Shown here: piece by piece, positions 35,868-47,327 of the stretch | Numbering within the stretch: position 1 is the stretch's first letter | How the letters are laid out: each line of letters begins with the position of its first letter | Source: Diadema setosum | Taxonomy: Eukaryota; Echinodermata; Echinoidea; Diadematoida; Diadematidae | Assembly: GCA_033980235.1 (NCBI GenBank) | Contig: CM067070.1 | Coordinates: 25,713,627-25,777,626, forward strand | Length of the DNA stretch: 64,000 nt | Direction of reading: 5' to 3' | Program-made: the position numbers and the translations under genes | Notes under the pieces: generated by a model | What the model saw: the letters and a program-made list of their open reading frames with translations, nothing else | Told to the model about the DNA's origin: nothing | Databases searched by the model: none

Positions 35868-36370
35868 TAATGTTCAACTTTAGTTCAACTTTAGTTCAAC
35901 TTTATTTTTCATTCCCATTAAATAAACAGGAGAAATTATGCTCGATGCATAAACAAAACAAATTTGTAGTAATTTCGATAAACGTACATCAACAAGATAC
36001 ATGTGATGATGATTAACGACATAATTACATTTATAAGGTATATACATATGCATATTACACGGATGGGAATGGAAATGGAGGGTCCCACTAAAAAGCCAAG
36101 CTTGTACGATATGGGACCCTCATAAGAGATACATAAAAAGCAAATAATGGCTTCATGAAACTACAAACAAATATATGAAACAAAATCAAAGAAACCAATG
36201 TCAACTGACATGAAATGAAATAACAGGAAAGAACGAAAAAAAAAGAGAAAAGAGAAACAAAAGAAAGAAAACAAAGAAAGAAAGTTAATGGAAGTAGGGT
36301 ACAACATTTCACTAGCTGTTGTTGTTTTGTGTGTGTTTTTTTTTTGGGGGGGGGGGCATGATGCAAAGTG
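35868..36370 (-). mobile_element. LINE 3' end with (AGTTGAACTAA)n tail
   Basis: Three TTCAACTTTA units at 35874-35907 read as a minus-strand 3' tail. GGAGGGTCCCACTAAAAAGCC (from 36080) and GGGACCCTC (from 36114) form a 3'-UTR inverted pair. A T10-G11 switch at 36336-36356 ends the block. 5'-truncated, non-coding. Confidence 0.5.
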
Positions 36371-37409
36371 TCCTAAAACCTTGTATAATACATGTATTTA
36401 GTTTTGTAGTCACGACACTTGCTATGTATGATGCCAAACTCTTCCCGCTCATACAAATGCAGCCGTTTCAGGAAAATAATTATGATATTCTTATACTTCA
36501 TGATTTGGTAATGCTGAAGTGGTACATAACATTCCATTGATACTATGTATAGAACAGAAAGTGAACATGACAATGGTATATGATATCCGCAATTTACTCT
36601 TTGACAGGTTCTATCATCCGATTAACTCTTTATGTGCCATGGTGGAGACCCCCTGTGTGCCACGTTATTCTAAGACAGGAAGGTAGTCATTCTTTGGGAA
36701 AGAGTTCTGTTTTTCCAATTTGTATAACTTCTACAAATTTCTGTTAAGATGGGCATAATAGCAGGCAAAGTTAAAGAGAAATGCCAAGCTTTGTTTTGAT
36801 ATAAATTGTATGACGAATCTATTTTCAATTTTTCTTTTGACTGACCAGTTGCTACATTACTGAAAAGGTATGACTTTTGGACATAAAACCGTGACAAAAA
36901 CTTAGAATGTACGAGCAAATCTAGTTGGGAACGCTGCTTGATAATCAATCACCACATAGAATGCAAGCCGTATATGAGAGGAACAAAAGCACGAGAAACG
37001 CTTTCATTGTGCCGTGGGATTAGCAGTGATTAGCGATTTATCGATCGGTTTTGGCGGCTTTGTTTGTTGAGCAGAATATGCGAAGTTGGCACGCCGTCGA
37101 CTGAGTCGGACGTGCGAACGTGGCACATAAAGAGTAAATATGTATACATTGAATATACAGTAGTCCCCTATTCAGTAACTACAGGTTAAGTTAGATAAGC
37201 TGCATTCATTTTGCACGCGACCATGGCGTTATAGCCAAAGATGATTGAATTCTGTAAATCTCTGTGTGCCTGCCAGGATTGGAAAACGAAACAACTTTCT
37301 GTGTATAGAACAACGAAACAGAAACTGGTGCATGCATTATTCTCAGTCACTTTGTTATTCATAATGATGGTTTGCTCATTGCAGTTCAGGAATCTCAGCT
37401 CGAGGGACT
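36371..37409. other. Fold-back C core, nothing recognised
   Basis: Contains paired words TTAACTCTTTATGTGCCA (36623) and TGGCACATAAAGAGTAAA (37122) in inverse orientation, about 500 bp apart, which may be the ends of an unrecognised ~515-bp TIR element (36621-37140). Confidence 0.4.
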
Positions 37410-37735
37410 CGAATTGATCCCAAATCAGTCGGAATGCGTGTATCACCCAAAACAATATCTGAACACATAACTGCAATCCTCCATAGTCTCTATTGGTTGC
37501 CGATAAGGGCTGGTATCAAGTTTGATTTTCATATTATTTACAGTACCTTGTATTTAAATGTTTTCATCGAAATGCCCGTATACAGTATGCGTATCTCAGT
37601 TAACTCTTTAAACCATAGTTGTAATCTACGTGCCAAGAATCTCATGTTTTCAATAAGCGTGAACTCCAAGACATGTCGTGATTTTAAGACAATTTTAAGG
37701 ACTTTAAGACAATTGGCATCGTCATTATAAAGCAA
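37410..37735 (+). pseudogene. LINE reverse transcriptase C-terminal remnant
   Basis: The + strand reads HITAILHSLYWLPIRAGIKF, a clear form of the HITP-L--LHWLPVR-RI-FK signature after the thumb of CR1-type reverse transcriptases, then IIYSTLYL. The rest, to 37735, is weakly similar. The upstream part is not recognisable. Confidence 0.65.
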
Positions 37736-38339
37736 ATTCCCCTTTTACAAGACACTTTTTAGATTTTAGATAGAAATATGGATTCGTTTGAATGCATACA
37801 AACAGCTTCTTAAATCCTCTTACATTTTGTTTTTAAGATATGGTGTATACTTTTGAAATGTAAGAAGCATGCTCTTGTTTTAGAGGCTTTGAGTACTGGT
37901 AAGAAGCATATCTTATTCTTATAGATTATGTGAATAAGTACGCATTTAAGAACGTTTCGAATAAAACGTATCCAGACAACTGCATATCATATTTTCACCT
38001 CTTCCTTCATGCAGATGTATACTCTTGCCGAGAAGGTTTGTTTGGTAGATAGTGATTATAGCGCTCAGCTTATTGAAAAGGTAATTGGGTAAATTTTTGG
38101 TTTCAGTATATTATTCAAACACAACTAAATTAACTTTTACATTACCATTTTCACAACTCACAAATTCCACACGCACACACATTTCATGATTCACAAGATC
38201 TAAGTTACACTAATCCTATTTACTTTGTAGAGTGCAACAACAACATAAGTTATATACTGAGCAATTAGGCTTACATCGGTTCGCACTATTCAAGGTTTAG
38301 AGTAGTTAAGTAACTAAATCGTACCCGATTATGTGATGC

Positions 38340-39050
38340 TAAGTTGCACCTTGAGATGATGGGCAATATTGCCCCTATAAAGGAGCAGGCAGTGACACTG
38401 ACTTGCTCCTTTAAAGGAGCAATTTTGCAGCAGTCATTGAGCAAATAAGCACCACAAAGGTGCAACATCATACCAATAAGGCACAAGATTGCACCCTCAA
38501 GAGAGGGTACATTCTTGCATCCTTCGGGTATAAAGTTGCACCTAAAGGTACGAGGTTGCGCCTTTTTCAAGGGGGCAAAGTTGCTCCCGAGGGTGTAACT
38601 TTCACCCTTTCTTGCGGGTACAAAGCAGCACCCAAAGTTCCAAGATTGCACCCTCAAAATAAGGCACAATCTTGGAACTTTGGGTGTTTCTTTACACCCT
38701 CACGAAAGGGTGCAAAGTTGCACTAAGATGTAAAGGCTACACGGGGTGCAAAGGTGCGTCGAAAGGTAAAGGGTGCAAGATCGCACCCTCAAGAAAGGTG
38801 CAACTTAGCACCACTTAGTGTGGGTGGAAAGATGCACCCTCAAGAAGAGGTGCAATCTAGCACCACTTCGTGTGGGTGGAAAGATGCACCCAAGGGAACA
38901 TTTTCGCATCCTCAATAAAGGGTTCAACTTTGCACCCTCTCTGGAGGTGCAATGGTGCACCCACACGGTGCAAGATTATACCCTTGCGCAGGGTGCCAAA
39001 TAAAACCCATTGGGAGCCGCCAGTGCGACATCACTTTGCACCCTTAAATT
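38340..39050. repeat. Minisatellite of stem-loop units (GCACCCT..AGGGTGC)
   Basis: About 25 copies of short units built from AAGATTGCACCCTCAAGAAA and GGGTGCAAAGTTGCACC variants. Each GCACCCT is followed after 4-10 bases by AGGGTGC, giving serial hairpins. The array reads similarly on both strands. Repeated-peptide frames through it are by-products. Confidence 0.8.
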
Positions 39051-39054
39051 GTTC

Positions 39055-41360
39055 AAAAGTGAACCATTTTTTTTTTCTTAGTGTGTATAAAGCATGTTAT
39101 GAGCTGGAAGTCTCTATTTTGCTATTTTATCTTTACTCGTCACCGTCTTTTCAGCTACAAGGTAATACTAGGTCCTATAGTACGTCCATATGTGACCCTG
39201 CATCACAAAACAAACAAAAAGTCGCCAGATATGAAATTTTACTTAAGAGCATATTCTGAAAGAGCAGACTTTAAGCTTTAAAATGATGTATAACTCAAAT
39301 CAAATACACTCTCCTAACCTATCTAAATATTGGAAAGAAAGCACACACTCAGGGAAAGTGTGAACTGAGAAAAGAGACTCTTAAGTACAGTGTCTATTCA
39401 AGCGCTTAATCTTTATTAAGCCGTGCTGGCTGTGCGATGAATGGGACAAAAACGGGGTGTAAACCATTGGAGTAACAACAATGAATAAATTATACGATTA
39501 AACTGAAATTGAGCATGCCTTATCAACACATTCTGTCCATATTTGATGCCAACTTTCAAAGCAGTAGCATTATCCTTTCAAAAGTTATTAGACTTGAAAG
39601 TGAAGAGTGTGTACAAGATTTTTAAAAAATGAAAAAGGGATTCAAAAGACACACCTAATCACATTACTCTACCAAAACATGTTCGAGATAAACTGCTAAA
39701 AAAGACACTTTCCTTCTCGTTTTATGGTCCCAAATTTTAGCATAATGTTGAAGAAGACTTGCTCTTTCAGAAAATATGAAAAAGTAAAGATCGGCTAGGT
39801 TGACCCATTTCACCTATTTTTGTTCGTTTTGTGATGCACGGTCACATAATTATAAACTCATTGGCTAAAGAAGTTGAACATTTAGTTACTGAAGCATTTG
39901 CTTTAAAACATTGGCATTTTAATCCCTCTAACCAAGTACTTGCAGTATTATTTTATACACACGTGAATTCCTTATTCCTGTGAGCTACGTTTAATATGAG
40001 CGTGACCGAGTATTAGACACGTGTCAAGCCTTTGCAGACACAGAATTTCTTTCTTCATATTGTATAAAGGTCATTTAAAACAAATTTAAATATATATTTA
40101 GTTCTTTTAAGTTAAAAGGAGCAAATGTGGAGATCACGACCTGTGATACATGTTACGGGAAGTCTATATTTTTATGTGTACTCGTTTTTTTTTTTCAACT
40201 ACAAGGAATTACCTATGAGCTAATTGGATAAAGAAACTGAGCATTCTTTTTTTTTCATCAGTTAATGTCAGTGCTGGAGTATTATTCTTGAAAAGTTGGC
40301 ATCTAAATGTCATCCAAACCAAGTACTTACTGTATAATTATATTCCTGTGAGTTACGTTTCTTATGAGCATGACAGATCTGTAGACGTGTCATAGTGGTT
40401 ACAAACACTAAGTTTCCTTTGCTATCATAGTAAATCAGGAAGCGATTTTGAACAATTTCAGATGTTCTGATTTTTTTCAATTTCATTACGAGGAGGCAAT
40501 AATGATTTCATGTAAAGCATGTTAAGGAAAGTTGATAGTTTGGTTATTTTATCATTACTCATCTTCGTCTTCTCAACAAGAAGATGATACACATGAGCTC
40601 ATTTGCTAAAGAAGTTGAAGGATGTTTAATTGCTGGTGGCTTTGTCATAACATTTTGCACCTTAATCCCTCGAAACTAAGTACATGCAGTATTAGTTTAT
40701 ATATAACATAATATTTTTGTTGTTGCTGTGAGCTTATTCATATGAACATGACGAATTCTTAGACATGTTTCTCATATGTTTCTGTCATATGTTTTACTGA
40801 AGAACAGCAAATGTTGAGTTTATTGGCAAGAGAGGTTGATCATTACTGTACATTTAAGTTCATTTAAGTGCCGGAGCATAAACTTGTCTTGAAATATTAA
40901 CATCCAAAACCCTCCAAACCAAAAACGTGCAATACTAGACACGACATGCCTTGTTGTTGTGAGTTATGTTTCTTAAAAAAACTGAATTTTTCTGCTTTTG
41001 CAATGACTATGTTCAAAAACAGTCTTGAACAATTTTCAGATTTCGTTTCTTTCTTAAGAAAAGAAAACGGTGAGGTCATGTGAAGCATGTTCCTAGAAGT
41101 TTTATTTCGTTAATAATTTTTCTTTACCCATCTCCTCAACCTCACGGTGATACGGTACCTAAAAAGTCATAGACCAAAGGTGTTGAGCTTTACTTCCCAT
41201 TGTAAAGTAAATTTAAGAGCCTGGGCATTAGTTTTAAAAAGTTGGCATTTTAAGCTATGTACACCGAGTACGAGTCTTACTGAATGGATTTCTTGTTGTA
41301 GTAGAATTGTATTTTTTATGAGCTTGATGGAGTATTAGACAATTGTATCAAGTGTTTGCA
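39055..41360 (+). repeat. Degenerate tandem array, ~5 units of 220-390 bp
   Basis: Words recur in order: TGTAAAGCATGTTA; TCTTTACTCGTCACCGTCTTTTC; ATGAGCTAATTGG(C)TAAAGAAGTTGA; TTGGCATTTTAATCC; AACCAAGTACTTGCAGTA; CTGTGAGTTACGTTTCTTATG. Units begin near 39075, 40150, 40500, 40790 and 41080, and all are diverged. A TGTGACC-family element interrupts the first. The function of the ancestral unit is unknown. Confidence 0.6.
39191..39846 (+). mobile_element. TGTGACC-family TIR element, full length
   Basis: 656 bp, from TGTGACCCTGCATCACAAAA to TTTTGTGATGCACGGTCACA, flanked by TA on both sides (CCATA before, TAATT after). This suggests a mariner/Tc1-type target. It has no long frame. It interrupts the first unit of the degenerate tandem array, so it is younger than that array. 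Confidence 0.85.
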
Positions 41361-41997
41361 AAAACTTTTAATGTATTCCCTTTTGCTAATGTCCAAAGAG
41401 TTCATTTGCCAAGTTTTGATTGTCTTTTGTTTTAATCATCAGGGGTTTGTTTTATCATGGTCATAGAGGAAAGAAACTTAATTATATAAAAAAAACCTTC
41501 ACATAAGAAGAGATACTGTAGGACACGATTTAATCAAAAGTTGTGATTTTCAACATTTCCAAAATGCAACTGATGAATATTTCTCCCCAGGGCACAGAAA
41601 GAAAGTAGTTTTTGTCTTGTTTTTTTTTTCCACGTCAGTATGATATAATACCCGCGGGTTTACGCCCATCCCACCAATTTCCATCCGGATACTGTACCCG
41701 GCCCTGTTTTTTGTTTTTTGTTTTTTTTTGTTTTTTGTTTTTGTTTTACACTGCATATAAAATGAGAACATGTTTGAGAAAAATCCTGACATGTTTGATT
41801 GGGCAATTCTTTTTTGCTGTCTATTGTTCTTTTCAAATAAGTTTTTTGGTTATCACTGAGGACAAATACAGATACCCTATTTCTTCTACCAAAACCACAG
41901 CACTGTGTATTCTCATATTTCTACAGTATTTCGTCTCAACACTTGCCCTATTGATATTTCAAAGCATGTTTCCCTGTGCGCTCAAGAAACTCCCCCA
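41361..41997. other. Fold-back C core, nothing recognised
   Basis: AT-rich with a (GTTTTTT)n-like patch near 41706-41746. The frame at 41612-42001 is driven by T-rich composition. Confidence 0.35.
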
Positions 41998-42466
41998 TTA
42001 AAGGAGACCTCCGGGTGATTCTCAGATTTTTACATTTGTACAACTATGAATTATACTGAGGACAGAGTTTCAGAATTTGTGATAATTGGGATGAAGAATA
42101 AGAATATTAATTAAAAAAAAATAGAACAAATTGCAATGAACAAGGATGATGACATGGCAGAGTCACCATAAGAATGCATGAGTTGGGGCTCAAGGAAGCA
42201 GAACAAAAGAATAAGGCATGCATAGATTATAGACAGGTGAACTCGCAAGCAAGCGGTATTGTGTATGGAATTACACTGCTATCATTTTTGAAATATGTGA
42301 ATTTTCTTTGTCATCATCCTTGTTCAGTGTAATTTGTGTAAGGTTTTTCAAAGTATTGTTTCTCTGCTCAAGAGCCACAATAAATTCCACAAATCTATAC
42401 AGGGAGTTGTCGATTTATGTACCACATGAAGTGAAATTATGAAAATCGTCTGGAATGTCCCTTTAA
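41998..42466. mobile_element. Short TIR element with TTAAAGG ends
   Basis: Starts TTAAAGGAGACCTCCGGGTG and ends GGAATGTCCCTTTAA. The inverted TTAAAGGGA(C)A(T)TCC style and TTAA edges suggest a piggyBac-like target; this is inference. About 469 bp, non-coding. Confidence 0.5.
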
Positions 42467-42913
42467 TAATAGAGAGTGACAATATTCCTATAAGGACAAT
42501 GACATAACCGCTTTACTTGGCGATGGGAGGGTCCATCGTCGTTTTTTTTTTCTCATAATGTTCATATCAAGATAAATATCAAGTTTATAAAATAGGATGG
42601 ATGGGTGGGGTATCATTTAATTCTTGCTCACTTTTTTTAAAGATATTGTTTAAAAGTTATAGTAATGTTTTTTTTTTCGCATTTGATGTTTTCTATTGCA
42701 TTTATAATTTACTCTGTTCCTGGACCCCTCGGTAGAACAGCTGTGTCGTGTAGGCACAGCTGAGTAGGGCAATCCAGCCGTATTTTAAAATATCATTTTG
42801 TTGACTGTACGATTATTGTTTTGTCGTTGTTTTTATACGGAAAATAAATAAAACAAAACAAAACAAAACATACCATTATTGGTGATTGTGATGGTTGTGG
42901 TTGTGTTGGTGTC

Positions 42914-42948
<35 letters not shown>

Positions 42949-43092
42949 TTGCGTGCACGCGCATGGAGATGGTGTCTCCGGGCTGTCTGACAGCTAAATT
43001 CACCCCACTACTCGAAAAGTCTAACAAAGGTCATTCATGCAACTGTTGAGCAGGGAGGTGGAACCACCTCCCTGTGTTGAGTTAAAAAACAA
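42467..43092. other. Fold-back C core with (GT)n and two hairpins
   Basis: Holds ACAGCTGTGTCGTGTAGGCA followed by CAGCTG (hairpin near 42739-42762), a (GT)n run (42918-42948), and CAGGGAGGTGG-AA-CCACCTCCCTG (43051-43074), an 11-bp perfect stem. No coding support. Confidence 0.5.
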
Positions 43093-44189
43093 GTTCATGT
43101 GGGTTTCACTCTGGTTATCATACTAACCTAGCTGGAAAAATTGGGTCTTTGGGGGCATCTGGCGGCTGAGCCCAACACGTAAAACGTTTGGCAACAATCA
43201 TTCATTCATCCTTTTAGTGTAAAGAACAAGTTCAAATGGGTTTCAGGAGGTTACTTTTATAGCTAGGCTAGCCTATAACTGGTAAAATTGGGTCTTTGAC
43301 AGCGTCTGGGGCTACGCCCCACCACTTAAAGCGTCTGGCAACGGTCATGCATTTATTCTGTAAGTGTAAGAACAAGTTCCAGTGGGTTTCATGGGGTTAC
43401 TTTAATTTTCAGCTAGGCTACCCTAGCTGGTAAGAGTTGGGTCTCCAGGGCGTCTGGCGGCTACCCCCACCACTTAAATACATTGTCTGGCAACAATCAT
43501 TCAATTATCCTTTGAGTGTATCAAAAGAATTAAGTTCCAGTGGGTTTCAGGAGGTTATTTTTCCAGCTAGGCTAGTCTAACTGGTAAAATTGGGTCTTTG
43601 AGGGCGTCTGGCGGCTACCCCCCCCCCCCCCCCCCCCCACCACTTAAAACGTCTGGCAACGGTCATGCATATATTATCCTGTAAGTGTAAAGAATAAGTT
43701 CCAGTGGGTTTCACTAGGTTACTTTTTCAGCTAGGCTAGCCTAGCTGGAAAAAGTTGGGTCTTTGAGGGCGTCTGGCGGCTACCCCCCACCACTTAGAAC
43801 GTCTGGCAATGGTCATTCATTTATCCTGCAAGTGTAACGAACAAGTTCCACAGGTTTTCATGGGGTTACTTTTTCAGCTAGGCTAGCCTAGCTGGAGTTG
43901 GGTCTTTAAGGGCGTCTGGCGGCTACCCCCACCACTTAAAACGTCTGGCAATGGTCATTCATTTATCCTGTAAGTGTAACGAACAAGTTCCAGTTGTTTT
44001 CATGGGGTTACTTTTCCAGCTAGGCTAGCCTAATTTTGGGGGGTCCTTTTTGTGGCCCTCCTGGCCACACCCACCATCGATGACCAGCCAGACGTGCATT
44101 TCCATACTCAGGGGCATATGTACTAAATTGCTATACACATAAAAATTGGTAACCTTTTCAGCTAGGCTGACCCCCGCTGGCGCCCGGAC
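43093..44189 (-). repeat. Fold-back C right arm
   Basis: About seven units, reverse complement of the left arm. Perfect 20-bp palindromes start near 43728 and 43875; the outer units (43130-43600) are more decayed. The terminal segment 44036-44189 mirrors 34259-34415. Confidence 0.8.
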
Positions 44190-44793
44190 TATACGGACAG
44201 CTTCTCGTATCCTGTGACCATTTCCGTATATGTGACCCTGCATCACAAAACAAACAAAAAGTCGCCAGACATGGATTTTTAGTTGAGGACAGATTCTTAA
44301 AGAGGACTCCCCTAGCCTATCTAAATACTAGAAAGAAGGTGCACACTCTGGGAAAGTGCGAACTGAGAAAAGAGGCTCTGAAGTACAGGGTCTATTCAAG
44401 CGCTTAATCTTTACTGAGCCGTGCTAGCTGTGCAATGAAAGGGACAAAACACAGGATGTAATCCACCAGAGCAACAACAATGGATTTATTATTGGATTTA
44501 GCTGAAATTAAGCATGTTCTATTAACACATTTTACTCATAATTTCTGCCAACTTTCAAGGCAGTGGAGTTATCCTTTAAAAAGTTGTTAGATTTGAAAGT
44601 GAAGTGTTTGTAAAGGATTTCAAGATAAAAGGGGACGCTTAGACATAGCTGATCATTCTGTCCCCCCCCCCCAAAAAAAAGTGAGTTGTGGAAAAACTAC
44701 TGAAAACACACTTTTCCATTCATGTTATGATCCCAAACTAAAGAATAATGTAGAAGAAAGATAGGCCCTCCCTCTTTCAGAAAATATGAAAAA

Positions 44794-45134
44794 CTCAAGC
44801 ATATCGCATCATAACACAGTTAGACAACATCGACCCAAATTCCATCTTCCAGAAAGCAATATATCAAGGCACCCGAGGACATTCCCAGAAACTTGCAAAG
44901 ACACGCCCTAGACTGGACGTATATAAACACTTCTACAGCCAACGAGTGGTAGACAGCTGCAATAAACTCCCAGAAGATGTCATCCAGTCACAGACACTCC
45001 TCACCTTCAAAATGAAATTGTCTAAATTGGGTTATTAATGGGCTAAAAAGCTCCCTAAACCCTGCCACACTTGCAATCTATCTACGTGAAGATGGAGGTG
45101 TGGCACTTCAAGGTAAATTCAAGGTAAATTCAAG
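44794..45134 (+). pseudogene. LINE reverse transcriptase C-terminus, 3' end
   Basis: The + strand reads QAYRIITQLDNIDPNSIFQK, then TRGHSQKLAKTRPRLDVYKH, then FYSQRVVDSCNKLPEDVIQS, ending LSKLGY and TAA at 45037-45039. This is the tail found after the reverse transcriptase domain of CR1-like LINEs (TRGH--KL-K-R-RLD-RK-FFS-RVV--WN-LP). The 3' UTR is short and ends in a tandem CAAGGTAAATT repeat (45108-45134), typical of that group. It is 5'-truncated, and the frame is open over what remains. Confidence 0.75.
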
Positions 45135-45990
45135 ATTGACTTCAGTTCAGTTTATTCACCATCAATTTAGGAGTATACAATCAAAAAGATACACAAAGAT
45201 ACATAACTCTATACAAAGTAAAAACAAAACAAAACAGAAAACAATTAAACTTGATGGTGGGAACCCCAGGAGAAGCAGTGCTTATAAATAGGGGCCCCAG
45301 TAATGCTTCAATAATTATATACATGTAAAACAAACAAGCAAAATAATTAATATACATTTCAAGGTTGTACATTTGGTTTGGTGGGAATGGGAAAGGGGGA
45401 AAAAACAGCATGCATATATAAATATATATATGCACAGATACCAAGGAAAACAACAGCGAAAATCCAGGAGAGATGAAAGAAGAGTAGACAACAAGGTGAG
45501 TATGATTGGAAAGGTGGGAGTATATAAGCGATAGATGGACTATAGACGTATAGTGCTCGCAAGCAATGATTTTCATTCATGTGAGTACACGTGTGACTAG
45601 GATGACAATAGATTTTTTTTTTTCAATTCAATTTTCCCTCGGAAGGAGCAAATTAAAGGATAAGCTCTTAAATCGTGATAAAGTAGAACTATGCTTTATA
45701 TCTTCTGGAAGAGCATTCCATAGTTTTGGGAATTTTACTTGGAATGAGTTCAGGGCTAATGTTGTGCGTACCTTTGGTTGTCGCAGTGAGTTTCTCTGAC
45801 GGGTATCATAGAAATGAACAGTACTATTTAATACGAATAAATCATTAAACACATTTGGTAATAATCCAGCGTAAAGTTTATACATGAAGACTAAAGAATT
45901 AAATGATATCGAATCAGTAATAGGTAATACACGAAGCTGAGAAAACAGGTTGCTCGTGTGGGCATTAATACAGGAATTAGTTATAACTCT
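45135..45990 (-). pseudogene. Second LINE 3' end, opposite strand
   Basis: The minus strand, 45990 to 45628, reads NSLVFMYKLYAGLLPNVFND, then STVHFYDTRQRNSLRQPKVR, then SFQVKFPKLWNALPEDIKHS, ending LLLPREN and a stop. It matches the C-terminal YDTR / GPK-WN-LP--IK region of CR1/Jockey-type LINEs. The 3' UTR runs to about 45135 with a short (TGAAC)n tail. It lies tail-to-tail with the LINE at 44794-45134. 5'-truncated. Confidence 0.75.
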
Positions 45991-46047
45991 GACTTGGTTG
46001 ACCCATTTCACCTTTTTTGAGTCTTCACGTGAAATCAAAGGGTGTGT

Positions 46048-46145
46048 TACGGCACATTTTGGTAAATTGCACATTTTGGGAACTGCACATTTTGGTAAAT
46101 TTACCAAAATGTGCAGGACGTTGAAGGCACATTTTGGTAACCTTC
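46048..46145. repeat. GCACATTTTGGTAA short repeats with one inverted copy
   Basis: GCACATTTTGG occurs at 46051, 46067, 46085 and 46128, and its inverse TTACCAAAATGTGC at 46101. The pair TTTTGGTAAATTTACCAAAA (46090-46109) is a perfect 20-bp palindrome. It lies inside the right half of a TIR element. Confidence 0.75.
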
Positions 46146-46647
46146 TGCTCCTCCACAATCAGCACAAAAACAAATTGTAAGTGCGGTTGGTTTTTGTCTC
46201 CACCGAATGAGTTCGGTAGCCTAATGGTCGTGTCACACCTTTCCGGGCAACTGTTTGTTCGTTTTGTGATGCATGGTCACATACATAGAACAAACTTTTG
46301 AAACTGCATATGACTAAGAATTGGGTAATTAATATATTTCGCTTAGGTAACGTTGATATGTCTTCACCAAGGCTACGGCTCTTCATGCAGTCCACAGCAA
46401 GCCATCTTTTTTTCTCAATCGTGATGTTTTCAAACATAATGATATGAAGGTCAGGGTGTCATTTAGAGGTGAATAGAGCGGAATATTGTGAATGTTGTGT
46501 TGACTGGGTTGTTTCGTGACGAATTTGGGGCTTGTCCGGAAAGGACCAATGCACACAACCTGAGTTAAAGTCAATGTTTTCCATTGAGAGCTGTAATGAA
46601 AAAAAAAAAAACTATTCGCGATGTTTATACATCAAATGCATAATATA

Positions 46648-47327
46648 TGTGACCGTGCCCCACAAAACAAACAAAAAGTAGCACCCCCAAAAAGGTGACA
46701 TTGGTCAACCGAGTCAATCTTGAGTTTTTCATATTTTCTGAAAGAGCTATCCTTCTTCTACATTATGCTTTAATTTGGGGTCATAACATGGATGAGAAAG
46801 TGTGTTTCGGCAGTTTTATTTAGGACCCTTTTTTTTTTTTGGGGGGGGGGGAGTATAATAATCAGGTATGTTTTCGAGGCCCCGTTTCCTTTCTTTAAAT
46901 CCCTAGGACACTCTTTAATTTCTAGTCTAATAAATTTTGGAAGGATAATGCTACTGCTTTGAAAGTGGGCATTAATCATGGACAGAATGTGTTAAGAGAG
47001 CATGCACAATTTCAGCTTAATCTGATAATCTCTTCATTGTTGTTGCTCCAGCTGTTTACATCCTTTGGTTTGTCCCTTTCATTGGACAGCTCGCGCGGCA
47101 TTGGTGAAGATTTAGCGCTTGAATAGACTCTGTACTTCAGAGTCTCTTTTCTCAGTTCACACATTTCCAGAGTGTGTGCTTTCTTTCCAGTATTCACATA
47201 GATTCGGGGTCCATCTAAAATGAGTTATATATCATTTTAAAGCTTAGAGTCTTCTCTTTCAGAATCTGCCCTTAACTAAAAATCCATGTCTGGCGACTTT
47301 TTGTTGGTTTTGCGATGCATGGTCACA
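46648..47327 (-). mobile_element. TGTGACC-family TIR element, full length, reverse
   Basis: 680 bp, from TGTGACCGTGCCCCACAAAA to GCGATGCATGGTCACA, with TA-rich flanks. Contains a T12-G11 switch (46829-46851). Non-coding. Sequence 46282-46647 before it shows nothing recognised. Confidence 0.8.

Larger units (their letters stand above)
34259..44189. mobile_element. Fold-back element C: ~9.9-kb inverted-repeat element
   Basis: Left end GTCCGGGAGCCAGCGGGG and right end (complement) GTCCGGGCGCCAGCGGGG define the termini. Inside each is the same ~165-bp unique segment (near 34290-34420 and 44036-44160, nearly identical as inverses), then 5 (left) or 7 (right) units of ~150 bp. The 8-kb core holds LINE relics, a stem-loop minisatellite, a degenerate tandem array and TIR elements. 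No transposase was found. The right end is 42 bp from another TIR element. Confidence 0.75.
44231..46281 (+). mobile_element. TGTGACC-family TIR element split by two LINE fragments
   Basis: Left part 44231 to about 44800 (TGTGACCCTGCATCACAAAA through CTTTCAGAAAATATGAAAAA), right part about 45990-46281 (TTGACCCATTTCACCTTTTT through GTGATGCATGGTCACA). Intact copies at 39191 and 58816 have these two halves adjacent. The 1.2 kb between them is LINE DNA. Confidence 0.8.

Noticed and set aside
36319..36540. 73-codon + frame after a T/G switch
   Set aside because: No splice context; overlaps LINE 3'-end-like DNA.
38286..39259. Repeated 'APK..LHP' type frames on both strands
   Set aside because: By-products of the GCACCCT stem-loop minisatellite.
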